The notes under the pieces were generated by a model. It worked only from the letters and a program-made list of their open reading frames with translations. It ran no database searches and was not told the DNA's origin. Source: Verrucomicrobiales bacterium (GTDB lineage Bacteria > Verrucomicrobiota > Verrucomicrobiia > Verrucomicrobiales > DEV007). From it: DNA of 64,000 bases. Shown piece after piece: positions 16,632 to 24,575 of the stretch. A program made the translations under genes and the position numbers. Position 1 is the stretch's first letter. Each line of letters starts with the position of its first letter. Location: positions 310,001 to 374,000 of the forward strand of contig PAAG01000019.1 in the NCBI GenBank assembly GCA_002698785.1. The letters run 5' to 3'.

Positions 16632-16910
16632 CTATCGCTCCCCTTCCTGTAGTGCTGAGAGGTCATCCTTGAGTTTATCTGTTGCGGGAAGGATCCGATC
16701 GACTTTCACCCCGAGAACTTCAGCAATAACGGCGAGCTCAAAATCGAAAACACTCCGAATTTGTGACTCCACTTTTGCGACCCAGACGCGGTCCGCACTT
16801 TCGATACCAGCCAGAGCAATCCTGGCCGCAAGCTGATCCTGAGTCAGCCCCTTCTCAATTCTGAGGAGGCGGACAGCGGGACCTACGGCATTACGGAATC
16901 GTCTGGGCAT
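16632..16910 (-). CDS. XRE-family helix-turn-helix regulator
   Basis: A 92-residue protein with a Cro/C1-type HTH at residues 8-68. The segment LLRIEKGLTQDQLAARIALA holds helices 1-2, WVAKVESQIR corresponds to the recognition helix, and VIAEVLGVKVDRIL closes the domain. The C-terminal tail is short and acidic. It is divergent from the GYF-domain gene across 56 bp, and both start regions carry a copy of GTTCCC-N4-GGGAAC. I infer that this protein binds these sites, repressing itself and controlling the neighbouring gene. It could be a phage- or element-type repressor. Confidence 0.85.
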   Translation of the reverse strand: MPRRFRNAVGPAVRLLRIEKGLTQDQLAARIALAGIESADRVWVAKVESQIRSVFDFELAVIAEVLGVKVDRILPATDKLKDDLSALQEGER

Positions 16911-16913
16911 CTC

Positions 16914-16929
16914 GTTCCCTGTTGGGAAC
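16914..16929. promoter_or_regulatory. operator candidate 1, GTTCCC-N4-GGGAAC
   Basis: A 16-bp palindrome (spacer TGTT) 3 bp upstream of the XRE regulator start codon. The half-sites are identical to those of the second palindrome at 16960. Confidence 0.7.
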
Positions 16930-16959
16930 TTGACCCTGTGTCACTTTGGCCGTTAATAG

Positions 16960-16975
16960 GTTCCCCATGGGGAAC
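16960..16975. promoter_or_regulatory. operator candidate 2, GTTCCC-N4-GGGAAC
   Basis: A perfect 16-bp palindrome (spacer CATG) that spans the ATG of the GYF-domain gene. Same half-sites as 16914-16929, centre-to-centre 46 bp. Confidence 0.7.
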
Positions 16976-17371
16976 TCACTGAAATTGTTCTACTATCGTG
17001 ATCAAACCGGCCAAGCGGTTGGCCCACTTCCGCTTTCCGAAATCCAGCGTTTCGTCGCGGCTGGTGTTCTGGCCTCAGATGTTCAGATCCGTAAAGAAAA
17101 CAGTCACGACTGGATCCCCCTCACGTCAGCCCCCGCCAGCGAAGAGATCTCGACGGCTACAAAAACCTCTGACTTCAGCTCGCAATCGCATCGAGCAAAC
17201 CTCCCCTTCAAGAGGTGGCGCAACCGGCTTGCCCGAAAAAACAAGAAGGAGCTTCTAGGGTGTGTCGTCGGGCAAATCATCTATCTCACGTTGATTGTTA
17301 TTTTCCTCAAGTTCGTGGCGTGGCTACTCGATAGATTCATGCCTCCCCTCTTCCCTGATGGGATCTTCTAG
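16967..17371 (+). CDS. GYF_2-domain membrane-anchored protein
   Basis: A 134-residue protein. The N-terminal domain is of the GYF_2 type (LFYYRDQTGQAVGPLPLSEI, then SDVQIRKENSHDWIPLTSA), a fold that usually binds proline-rich peptides. A basic linker precedes one C-terminal transmembrane helix (QIIYLTLIVIFLKFVAWLL). The ATG at 16967 is chosen over an in-frame TTG at 16946; the operator palindrome covers this ATG. It probably forms a unit with the downstream PqiA-like gene, 26 nt away. Function unknown. Confidence 0.7.
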   Translation: MGNSLKLFYYRDQTGQAVGPLPLSEIQRFVAAGVLASDVQIRKENSHDWIPLTSAPASEEISTATKTSDFSSQSHRANLPFKRWRNRLARKNKKELLGCVVGQIIYLTLIVIFLKFVAWLLDRFMPPLFPDGIF

Positions 17372-17397
17372 TCCCCGCAACCCTCGCGAATCCTTTC

Positions 17398-18078
17398 ATG
17401 AGATTCACATGTCCGCATTGCTCCGCCAAACTGTCATCTAGCAAAGAAGAAGCCAGACACAGCGCGATCCGATGCCCAGGTTGCAAGTCGATCTTCCAAC
17501 TGGATGGCGCGTCCGGCTCGTCATCATCGAACGACAAATCGCAGAACGTCACCTCTTCTGGAGTGGACTCTCCTGAATCCCTCAAGTCCCTCAATCCGGA
17601 TAGTTCCGGAAAGATGAATCTACTGCTCTTCGGATCCGTAGTCACCTACCTGATCGGCATCACCTGGCCGTTGATGACAATCGAGAAGAAGATCATTGGA
17701 TTCCCTTTCAAGGGCGACGCCGTTTCGCTTGCAGGAGGCATCGTAACACTTTTCTACAAAGGAGACCTTCTCCTGTTTTTGATCCTATTTGCCTTCTCGA
17801 TCGCATTTCCCGTTGGCAAACTCATTGTCCTTTTCCGGCTTTGGCATCACCCCTACGCAAAGGACCGGTGCGATCAACTGGCCCATCGACTCGCCGTTTT
17901 CGGAAAGTGGTCCATGCTCGATGTCATCGTCGTGGGACTCCTCGTCGTCGTCGTGAAGATTGAGGGAATGGTTTCGGTCAAGGTGCACGCAGGCGTCTAC
18001 TTCTTCGCCACATCGGTAATTCTGACCATGATCACCACGGCATGGATCGGCAAAATGCTGGCGAAGCGAGGAAGGTAA
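17398..18078 (+). CDS. zinc-ribbon PqiA-like membrane protein
   Basis: A 226-residue protein. The N-terminal zinc ribbon has CPHC at 5-8 and CPGC at 26-29. A Ser/Asn-rich linker reaches to about residue 70. A four-helix membrane domain resembling PqiA (paraquat-inducible protein A) follows, with SVVTYLIGITWPLMTIEKK and FGKWSMLDVIVVGLLVVVVK, where GKWSMLDV matches the PqiA signature. PqiA works with the MCE protein PqiB in envelope lipid transport; no PqiB is present here. It is preceded by the GYF-domain gene. Confidence 0.75.
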   Translation: MRFTCPHCSAKLSSSKEEARHSAIRCPGCKSIFQLDGASGSSSSNDKSQNVTSSGVDSPESLKSLNPDSSGKMNLLLFGSVVTYLIGITWPLMTIEKKIIGFPFKGDAVSLAGGIVTLFYKGDLLLFLILFAFSIAFPVGKLIVLFRLWHHPYAKDRCDQLAHRLAVFGKWSMLDVIVVGLLVVVVKIEGMVSVKVHAGVYFFATSVILTMITTAWIGKMLAKRGR

Positions 18079-18100
18079 CCGTGAGTCGGAGAATGAAGCT

Positions 18101-18146
18101 CGGACTCAAGTCGCCACGCCTCGACTTAAGTCGACGACACGAGTCT
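18101..18146 (+). promoter_or_regulatory. palindrome and motif upstream of DUF3987-like gene 1
   Basis: Contains AAGTCGCCACGCC and, at 18121-18134, the perfect 14-bp palindrome TCGACTTAAGTCGA. A similar AGTCGCCACACC motif with a palindrome lies upstream of the paralogous gene at 20122. Confidence 0.45.
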
Positions 18147-18192
18147 TTCTGCTGGCATGTCGTGGACTGTCGGGAAGCCTAATAAGGATCCC

Positions 18193-19728
18193 ATGACCAC
18201 CGACCAAAAAATTCCAAAGTCCATTGAAGCGCTATCGGTCCTGAGCGGAGTCCCGGAGGAGAACGTTGCCGTCCAGATTGCATGCCTCTTCACCGCTATC
18301 GGAGGTCCTCATGCCGGTCTGGTGACTCTCGGTGACGAATTTCAGTCCGTCGGGTTTCACCTGCTTCAGCTGAGCGGAGATTCGGCCAAGGAGCGACGGC
18401 TCCTCGACTTACTGTTTCAACCCCTGCGATTCCTCCAGGAGGACCTGATGAAATACAGCCGCCTTGCTCCATCCACGCAACTCGACTGGATGGCACGAGC
18501 GTTTATCAATGACAAGCGGAGCGACGAGTATCTGCCGCTCGACCCGAGCGAGGAACGGGTCGAAGGCACTGCTCGTAATGATGTCTACTATCTGGCCGAT
18601 TTGAGCAGTCAGGCCGTTTCTCTTTCCAGCCCTTGGAGGAGAATGGACGATGTCGACAGGTTTCTGGACAAAGTTGGCTGTAAGACCGCCCTTCCCGTCG
18701 ACGGAATTCACAGCTACCTGCCCGGATACCCGATGTTGTCCCAATCGTATGTGGGTCGAAACGAAGGGCGCTGTCTCTACGAACCGGTGTTCTTCCTCGA
18801 CAACCCGGGGTTGGAGGTTCTTCGAAAACCGTGGGAGGGCGTCGATCGCGGCTTCCCCCTGATTCTTGATGAGACAGGTCAGTTGTGGAACAAAGCCGAC
18901 ACGTCCGCAGCTGCTCGAAAAATTCTGACTGAAGTATTAGCGGAACGGACCAGCGCCAATCCATCGACTTCCAGCAAGGAACGATACAGGACAGGGCGTG
19001 CCCAAGTTCTCTCCGTCGTTCAGGAAAAGCTTGGGAGAAAACTGCTGTCCGAGCCAGCATTAGAAAGCCTCCTATCAGGCACGTTGATGGGAACAGTCAC
19101 ACCTCGCGAAGATCGTGACACCAAACTCACTCCCGAGGAGATCGCAGAGGGATACGAGCAATATCGCACTTCGTTGACCGAACTCACGAGGCTGCGCCGA
19201 CTCGACGCGTTGGGCGTATGGTGGAAGACCATGAGCGCTGAGGCGACCATGGAGCTTCATCGTCGACAGCTTGAGTTCGTTGATAAGTTGGAGGCCGTCG
19301 ACGGCGGAGAGCGACCGTTCACCGCCAGATTCGCCTCGCTCCCTGTCAGCATGCTCTGGACTTTGTCCCACCTGGCACCGAAGGAGAGGATCAATGTCCA
19401 TCAAGTCTCCTTGGCAATGACATGGGCGGAAGCGGCAATACGCAGCCACCTTACATCGCTTCGAGAGTTCAGACACAATGCGGAGAATGAACGAATCGAA
19501 CGAAAAGCCGCCGAAATGCTCTGGAAGCTCCTCGAGGTGGAGCCGGCCAGTTTCCGCGACCTGATGCGCAAATACCCCGTGCAACGACGGGAAGTGCATG
19601 AGCCGGTCCTCAAGCATCTCGTAGAGTCCGGAAAAGTCCTGCGCCTGGAAGACAACAAGCTTCGACTCACAGACGAGACTCGGGCGGAACTCGCTTCACG
19701 ATCCGGTGACGTAAGGATGCTCGCCTGA
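18193..19728 (+). CDS. DUF3987-like protein, paralogue 1
   Basis: A 511-residue protein. The N-terminal part (LSGVPEENVAVQIACLFTAI) and C-terminal helical bundle (FASLPVSMLWTLSHLAPKER, VSLAMTWAEAAIRSHL) have the layout of DUF3987/YfjI-like proteins, which are often near mobile-element primases. The very C-terminus is a winged helix (FRDLMRKYPVQRREVHEPVL). No intact Walker A is visible. The ATG at 18193 has AAGGA upstream; an alternative ATG lies at 18157. A second gene with similar architecture follows at 20122. Function unknown; a role in element replication or its control is an inference. Confidence 0.5.
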   Translation: MTTDQKIPKSIEALSVLSGVPEENVAVQIACLFTAIGGPHAGLVTLGDEFQSVGFHLLQLSGDSAKERRLLDLLFQPLRFLQEDLMKYSRLAPSTQLDWMARAFINDKRSDEYLPLDPSEERVEGTARNDVYYLADLSSQAVSLSSPWRRMDDVDRFLDKVGCKTALPVDGIHSYLPGYPMLSQSYVGRNEGRCLYEPVFFLDNPGLEVLRKPWEGVDRGFPLILDETGQLWNKADTSAAARKILTEVLAERTSANPSTSSKERYRTGRAQVLSVVQEKLGRKLLSEPALESLLSGTLMGTVTPREDRDTKLTPEEIAEGYEQYRTSLTELTRLRRLDALGVWWKTMSAEATMELHRRQLEFVDKLEAVDGGERPFTARFASLPVSMLWTLSHLAPKERINVHQVSLAMTWAEAAIRSHLTSLREFRHNAENERIERKAAEMLWKLLEVEPASFRDLMRKYPVQRREVHEPVLKHLVESGKVLRLEDNKLRLTDETRAELASRSGDVRMLA

Positions 19729-20121
19729 TGAATCGTCAACTATCCCTGTCTGCTTCGACTGACGCTTGTTGACGTTCCGTTCGAATCGACTTGTGAAGGT
19801 GCTTTCCCATTCGCTACCGCTCGATCTCGACCTACGACAAACTGCAATGCCGAGCCTCTGAGACGTCGACAGAGACGATTTCAATGGCTCGCGCGCCCTC
19901 TCACAATTCGCCTCTTTCGAACTTCGCGTCGTCAATGCAGCAAACTGCGGTGGTTTTCAGTTGACCGAATGCAGCACCCCTTAGGGGAGGGAAGCTCGAC
20001 ACGGACGACTTTTGGCAGCTGTGTCGACAGGCCCCCGACGCCGGTTTGACGCATTGACCGACTGACAATTGTTTAGTCCGACTAAAGTAGTCGCCACACC
20101 GATTTTGGTAGCGTGTCGAGA
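19729..20121 (+). promoter_or_regulatory. long upstream region of DUF3987-like gene 2
   Basis: No gene is supported in this stretch of about 390 bp. Near the downstream end lie a perfect 7-1-7 palindrome TTTAGTC-C-GACTAAA (20072-20086), an overlapping GACTA-AAG-TAGTC, and AGTCGCCACACC. The last motif is shared with the region before paralogue 1. It is a plausible operator. Confidence 0.45.
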
Positions 20122-21468
20122 ATGTCGGGGAAGATTTTTCGGTGGATGGACGATCAGACTGACATTCCCGAATCCCTGAAGCCCGATAAACACTACGGCC
20201 ACTTGAATGCCTTCCAACTGACGAAGCTTTGGAAGACTCTTGATGATTTCACCAAGGCGTTCGGCATCGAATTGGAGGCAACGATCCTCGCAACGCTCGC
20301 GGGATTGGCCCACGCCATGGGAGGCCTGGTTCGGACTTCAACGACGTTCGGTTCCATCGAGCCGCCTTTCTCGTTGTTGCTGGTGACCCCGGAAGCAAAT
20401 CCCGTCTGGACGGAGGTTCCCGTTCGGTTCCTCAGCCATGAATTCAATGCTTCGATGCGACAGAGCCTCGAAATGTTCTTGAGCCAGAAGCGAATGGAGG
20501 GTTGCAAAAAGGACGAAGATCCATCCGATACCAGTCTCAAGGATTCGGCCGATCTCGCGAAGCGGCTCTTCATGGACGGGATGGTAGAACGGATCGCCAC
20601 CTCGTCGCTCCAGTTCCCCTTTCCGCGTGCGCCGATCGACAATCACGTGCTGGTCACCACTCCCCCCACAGGAATCACCCGCGCGCTTCGACAGCTGCAA
20701 CCGCTTCAGAAGTTCCAACTCGAGAACGCTCTCAGCACGGGTGCTCGACTGGTCGCCCCAAACGGTGTCCGGAGCAGCGGTGTTCCCGGTTTCTACTGGC
20801 AGGTCTGCAAGAGAGATCTCCCCGCGTTGATCGAGGAGAATCCCTGGTTCATCGGAGTTCCTTTTGCCCTGCTGGAGACCTCCAAATCCGGCAACGCCGT
20901 AGTCGATCCTTATTCCCCTCCTGTTCACGACTTGCTCTATCGGTGCAAAGACCTTGCCACCATGCGCCATGCCGCGATGGGAAACAGCCGTCAATTCAGG
21001 ACCGACGGAAAAGACTTTCGGGCGTATCAGGAATTCCTCGAACGAGCCCAGGCAGAGGAAAGGCGATGGGAATACGACACCATCCTTCCGCCACTCCGAA
21101 TCGCCGAGCTGGGCCTGAAGTTCACCTCAATCCTTGCGGTCCTGGAAGGAAAGCGCCAACCGGAAATGCTTGAGATCAAGCTCGGTCTCGAACTCGCGAA
21201 GCGTGCTGCGGTGAAGCGCCATCGAGTTCTGCAGGCTGCTCTTCCCCAGCAGCCGGATGAGATGGCGCGGCCTCACCTCGAAGGACTGTCCTCCAGGGAG
21301 CGTGCCGTTTTTCTCCGGGTAGTGGAGCGAGGCGGGCTCACCAAGACCGAGTTGGGTCGGTCCTTTAACTGCATGAGAAAAGAGGAGCGGGACAAAATCC
21401 TCTCAACCCTCGTCGTGAGGAACCTCGTTGAGATCAGATCCCGGGGAATCTATGCATCGGCCAACTGA
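20122..21468 (+). CDS. DUF3987-like protein, paralogue 2
   Basis: A 448-residue protein with the same order of parts as the protein at 18193: an N-terminal FGIELEATILATLAGLAHAM segment, a central region without a recognisable P-loop, and a helical domain (LPPLRIAELGLKFTSILAVL). It closes with a winged helix (LSSRERAVFLRVVERGGLTK, TELGRSFNCMRKEERDKILS). The start could also be the GTG at 20113. The two genes probably arose by duplication followed by strong divergence, and both have a related upstream motif. The DUF3987 relationship is tentative. Confidence 0.5.
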   Translation: MSGKIFRWMDDQTDIPESLKPDKHYGHLNAFQLTKLWKTLDDFTKAFGIELEATILATLAGLAHAMGGLVRTSTTFGSIEPPFSLLLVTPEANPVWTEVPVRFLSHEFNASMRQSLEMFLSQKRMEGCKKDEDPSDTSLKDSADLAKRLFMDGMVERIATSSLQFPFPRAPIDNHVLVTTPPTGITRALRQLQPLQKFQLENALSTGARLVAPNGVRSSGVPGFYWQVCKRDLPALIEENPWFIGVPFALLETSKSGNAVVDPYSPPVHDLLYRCKDLATMRHAAMGNSRQFRTDGKDFRAYQEFLERAQAEERRWEYDTILPPLRIAELGLKFTSILAVLEGKRQPEMLEIKLGLELAKRAAVKRHRVLQAALPQQPDEMARPHLEGLSSRERAVFLRVVERGGLTKTELGRSFNCMRKEERDKILSTLVVRNLVEIRSRGIYASAN

Positions 21469-21518
21469 ATGAGACATTTCTCCTTGTACTTTCAACCAGA
21501 CCTGCCAAAATTATCTAC

Positions 21519-21788
21519 ATGAAAGATCTACCTCCTTTTGACCCGCATGCCTGCGTGAAAAAATACCTGGCGAAGCGACTTGCGAATGGTTCCGACTGCC
21601 CCGTCTACAAAGGTCCAGAGTCACTGAAAGAATCCGACGCCACTCATTTCCTTGTTCCAATGCAGAGCGGAATGGGTCTCTGCCGGGTTCGTCGTGAAGC
21701 CATCGCAAATGGAGTGCCCGATGACGAAACCCTTTTCGATGAATCATTGGTCGGCGGAATAGAAGATGACTTCCCCGACGAAATCTAG
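21519..21788 (+). CDS. hypothetical protein (89 aa)
   Basis: A small acidic protein (pattern FDPHACVKKYLAKRLANG, HFLVPMQSGMGLCRVRREAI). There are three cysteines but no CxxC pair. It follows the DUF3987-like gene by 50 bp on the same strand. No family recognised. Confidence 0.5.
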   Translation: MKDLPPFDPHACVKKYLAKRLANGSDCPVYKGPESLKESDATHFLVPMQSGMGLCRVRREAIANGVPDDETLFDESLVGGIEDDFPDEI

Positions 21789-21852
21789 AAGTCGTTCTCT
21801 TCCATACCCTACCGCGATGCAATCCATCGCCAATCCGCGGCATATATCCTTG

Positions 21853-22062
21853 ATGGCACAAACTACCCATTACGTGCCGCGGATCTCCAGGCCAATCGTG
21901 GCTGCGCTGTTCCATCAAGCGAAGATCGATCGCACCAACATGGTGCGGCTCGTGAATCGCTTGCTCGAAGACTCCTTGCGGGGCACTCCGGGCTGGCAGC
22001 GCGCCGAACGGGATTGGCCCGAATTGGCGGTACTCGGAAGTCGGGATCAGCCTACCTGCTGA
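21853..22062 (+). CDS. small protein with ribbon-helix-helix-like pattern (69 aa)
   Basis: The ATG at 21853 is preferred because it follows the stop of the 89-aa gene, whereas the frame's earlier ATG at 21766 overlaps that gene. The N-terminal beta-like TTHYVPRI is followed by two predicted helices (SRPIVAALFHQAKIDRTNMV and RLVNRLLEDSL). This fits an RHH/ParD-like DNA-binding fold. A hairpin 30 bp downstream probably ends the transcript. The functional call is tentative. Confidence 0.5.
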   Translation: MAQTTHYVPRISRPIVAALFHQAKIDRTNMVRLVNRLLEDSLRGTPGWQRAERDWPELAVLGSRDQPTC

Positions 22063-22093
22063 TCATCACCCCACCTACGAACCCATCCATGAG

Positions 22094-22128
22094 GGCCCGA
22101 TCGCCGCACGGCGGTCGGGCCTTTCTCG
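22094..22128 (+). terminator. GGCC-type terminator hairpin
   Basis: GGCCCGATCGCC / GGCGGTCGGGCC, a 12-bp stem with one wobble and a GCAC loop, followed by TTTCTCGT. First of several similar hairpins separating units in this backbone. Confidence 0.7.
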
Positions 22129-22200
22129 TGTCTGGGTCTTGCCCTTTTAAAGGTCACCCATCAACCAACACAAACCTCAAACCAGAAAGGAATCCATCCC

Positions 22201-22728
22201 ATGGCTATCCAACTATCCGCAACCTATCAAAAACGACTAGGCCTTCCCGCGTTCAGCTCTCACAGTTTTCAAGTCTCGGTCGAAACCGAGATCACGAGCC
22301 TCGAGGGCGTGCAGGACGAAGTCGCCCGCCTCTATCACCTTCTCCAGGAGAACGTCGACAGAGAAATCCGCCAAGTGGGGTTTGTCCCAGGCGACCACTA
22401 CGGTCTCAACAACAACGGCTCCTCCCGGCCTGACATCAACCCGAACCAGAACGGCCAACACCGTCTTAACGGTGGGAATGGTCACCATCGGAACGGCAAC
22501 AACGCCCACCCCGACCGCTGGTCGTGCTCCGATAAACAGAAGGAACTCATCCTTAAGCTTGTCGCCGAGAACAATCTTGACCGGGATACCGTTGAGCAGA
22601 CCGCGTTCGACCGCTTCGGCGTTGGCGTCCGAATGCTCAACAAGCTTCAGGCGTCCGGGCTCATTTCCGAGCTCCTGGAGTCCTGCGGGAAAAACAGCAA
22701 AAGTGGGAACGGAGGTGGCAAACGATGA
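22201..22728 (+). CDS. hypothetical element protein with Asn/Gly-rich linker (175 aa)
   Basis: The N-terminal 60 residues are folded (FSSHSFQVSVETEITSLEGV, DEVARLYHLLQENVDREI). The middle (residues 70-105) is a linker of Asn, Gly and His. The C-terminal domain SDKQKELILKLVAENNLDRD and VEQTAFDRFGVGVRMLNKLQ is helical and ends in a Lys/Gly-rich tail, suggesting nucleic acid binding. The upstream leader 22150-22200 is A/C-rich, although AGAAAGGA may act as a ribosome site. It overlaps the start of the PD-(D/E)XK gene by 4 bases. A partnership with that nuclease is likely. Confidence 0.6.
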   Translation: MAIQLSATYQKRLGLPAFSSHSFQVSVETEITSLEGVQDEVARLYHLLQENVDREIRQVGFVPGDHYGLNNNGSSRPDINPNQNGQHRLNGGNGHHRNGNNAHPDRWSCSDKQKELILKLVAENNLDRDTVEQTAFDRFGVGVRMLNKLQASGLISELLESCGKNSKSGNGGGKR

Positions 22729-23576
22729 CCTCGAACGCCACTGTTTCCACGGGCAGATCCCCAACGGCCCTCCGTGTTCTTCCCGATCCGGCCGAAAATG
22801 AAGAAGTCCTGAGATACCTCAGCGCCTCGCGATTGAAGTGTTGGTCGGGATGCCGTCGGCAGTTCTACTATCGCTACGTCGCTCGGATCGAAACTCCTAC
22901 CGCACCGGCTCTGTTTCTCGGGCAAGCCGTCCATGAACTCCTTCGTCTTTACAACTGGAGACGCTGGAAGGGCGAATCGCACGACGCCGATCAGCTTCGT
23001 AACGAATTGGAGAGCTGGTGGACGCACGAGGCTCCTACCGCCAACGTGGCGTGGAAGAAACCGGAGGACGAAGGGAAGGCACGAGACCAGGCATGGTCTC
23101 TGGTCGAGACCTATCTCGAGCAACAGCCCGAGGCGCCCAATGGCAAACCCGAAGGTGTCGAGGTCCAGGTCGACTGCGAGCTGGGCTCTGGCATTCCGCC
23201 GTTGATCGGTATCATCGACCTTGTCAGGGCACCTGGGGTCATCATTGACTACAAGACTGCCGCCCGCTCGCCAGACCCGACCATGGCCGCACATCAGCAT
23301 CTCACGCAGCTCTGCTGCTACGCGTTGTTGTTTCGAGAAGCCACTGGCCGGAAGGAAAGCGGCTTCGAGCTGCACCATCTTGTCAAGACGAAGCAGCCGA
23401 AGATGGCCATCCACTGTCTCGACCCGATGACGTCGACTCAGGAAGCACAGTTGTTCTTCCTGATCGACGACTACCTCGACGGCATTGCCAGCGAACGATG
23501 GCTCCCGTCACCGGGACAGCATTGTGCGTGGTGTGACTATTCAGATCGCTGCCGCAAGGAGTCGGGCATCAGCTGA
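22725..23576 (+). CDS. PD-(D/E)XK nuclease with Fe-S-type cysteines (Cas4/RecB-like)
   Basis: A 283-residue nuclease of the PDDEXK_1 type. The N-terminal region has LSASRLKCWSGCRRQFYYRY, as in AddB/Cas4 proteins. The catalytic motifs are GIIDLVRAPGVIIDYKTA, with the paired Asp and the D-x-K, near residues 165-185. The C-terminal cysteine cluster HCAWCDYSDRC, near residue 266, pairs with the N-terminal Cys to hold a probable [4Fe-4S] cluster. It has no helicase domain. The ATG overlaps the stop of the upstream gene. It is likely an exonuclease for element recombination or single-strand processing. Confidence 0.82.
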   Translation: MTSNATVSTGRSPTALRVLPDPAENEEVLRYLSASRLKCWSGCRRQFYYRYVARIETPTAPALFLGQAVHELLRLYNWRRWKGESHDADQLRNELESWWTHEAPTANVAWKKPEDEGKARDQAWSLVETYLEQQPEAPNGKPEGVEVQVDCELGSGIPPLIGIIDLVRAPGVIIDYKTAARSPDPTMAAHQHLTQLCCYALLFREATGRKESGFELHHLVKTKQPKMAIHCLDPMTSTQEAQLFFLIDDYLDGIASERWLPSPGQHCAWCDYSDRCRKESGIS

Positions 23577-23606
23577 ATCCGCCCCCCTCAAACCAAACTC
23601 ATCGAG

Positions 23607-23644
23607 AAGGCCGGTTTCCTCCATCGCGAGGAGACCGGCCTTTT
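23607..23644 (+). terminator. GGCC-type terminator hairpin
   Basis: AAGGCCGGTTTCCTC / GAGGAGACCGGCCTT, a 15-bp stem with one wobble and a CATCGC loop, then TTTTCTG. It ends the nuclease transcript. Confidence 0.8.
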
Positions 23645-23686
23645 CTGTTCATCCAAATCCAACCCAATCGAATACCAACCACAACT

Positions 23687-24094
23687 ATGAAATCTCAATC
23701 CAATCAAAAGCCGACGCGAATGTTCCGGATTCCTCTGCTCCTGCTCGCAGTGGTCTGTCTTGCCACCACGGTCAGTTGCGGCAAAAGGGATTCCTGGATC
23801 CCCTTCGGCGACAACAAATCCACCTGCGAGAAAGCCATCGAGACGCTGGAGCACCAGTTCAAGGATCTCAAAGCCAGTGTCACTGGTGGAAAGACTTCGG
23901 CCGACCGGGCTGCCTTCTGGCAGGCGACCGCCGCGCTCTTCATCGTGCTCAGCGGCTTCGCTCTCGTCGGCGGCGCAGCTCTCGGTTCCCGGGCACGGCG
24001 CGACAGCGAACAGTTCCGCCAGGAGGATTCCGATGGCGACTCACCAGATCCCGGCATCGATAAACCCGACACCCAACAGGAGGTCATCGCATGA
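23687..24094 (+). CDS. small lipoprotein with one extra membrane helix
   Basis: A 135-residue protein. The signal peptide and lipobox are clear: a basic N-terminus, IPLLLLAVVCLATT, then VSC with Cys near residue 31. The mature part has a helical stretch (TCEKAIETLEHQFKDLKASV) and a second hydrophobic helix (ALFIVLSGFALVGGAAL), followed by a hydrophilic tail of Asp, Ser and Gln. The stop codon overlaps the next gene's ATG by 4 bases. A role in element surface exclusion or conjugation is possible but unproven. Confidence 0.6.
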   Translation: MKSQSNQKPTRMFRIPLLLLAVVCLATTVSCGKRDSWIPFGDNKSTCEKAIETLEHQFKDLKASVTGGKTSADRAAFWQATAALFIVLSGFALVGGAALGSRARRDSEQFRQEDSDGDSPDPGIDKPDTQQEVIA

Positions 24095-24555
24095 AGTCGT
24101 TCCAGCAACTCCCCGACTACCGGGAACTGCGCAAGCTCTGGAAACAGCAACCCATCGAACGTCCAGTGCCCGACCTCGAACTCACCCCGGACAGCTGGGT
24201 GGAGCGAGGCGCGGAAGTTATCGGCTGGTGGCTTGCCCGACTTGAGTTCTGGCTCAGCGAGAGCGGCTGGCTTCGTGCCTGGTTGCGTCTCAACCTGTTC
24301 CTCTCCATCACGCTGACCATTGCAGGAGTCTTGCTCTTGCCGCCGGTCAACCGTGTCCTCGAAGAACTCGCCGACAGTGGGAAATGGCTCGGCAGCATCC
24401 TCACAGATCTGCTCCGTGTCGTTTCAGCCGTGCCGCCCGTCATCGTTTCCCTTGCCGTTGTTTATTTGCTCTTCATCGGCTTTCGCCGACTCAAGCATTT
24501 TCGCACCAGGCGAGAGCGGGGAGGAAACGGATTCGGTGACGGCTACTACCAGTGA
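24091..24555 (+). CDS. two-helix membrane protein (154 aa)
   Basis: An amphipathic N-terminus with several Trp residues is followed by two transmembrane helices (LFLSITLTIAGVLLLPPV and VVSAVPPVIVSLAVVYLLFI) and a basic Gly-rich tail. It is translationally coupled (ATGA) to the upstream lipoprotein and overlaps the start region of the clamp-like gene. No family recognised. Membrane proteins in one operon with a sliding clamp are unusual. Confidence 0.6.
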   Translation: MKSFQQLPDYRELRKLWKQQPIERPVPDLELTPDSWVERGAEVIGWWLARLEFWLSESGWLRAWLRLNLFLSITLTIAGVLLLPPVNRVLEELADSGKWLGSILTDLLRVVSAVPPVIVSLAVVYLLFIGFRRLKHFRTRRERGGNGFGDGYYQ

Positions 24556-24575
24556 AACCCCAATCCCAATCAGAT

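Noticed and set aside
20338..20994. Minus-strand frame opposite DUF3987-like gene 2
   Set aside because: No domain, low-complexity composition and no start context; the plus-strand gene is better supported.
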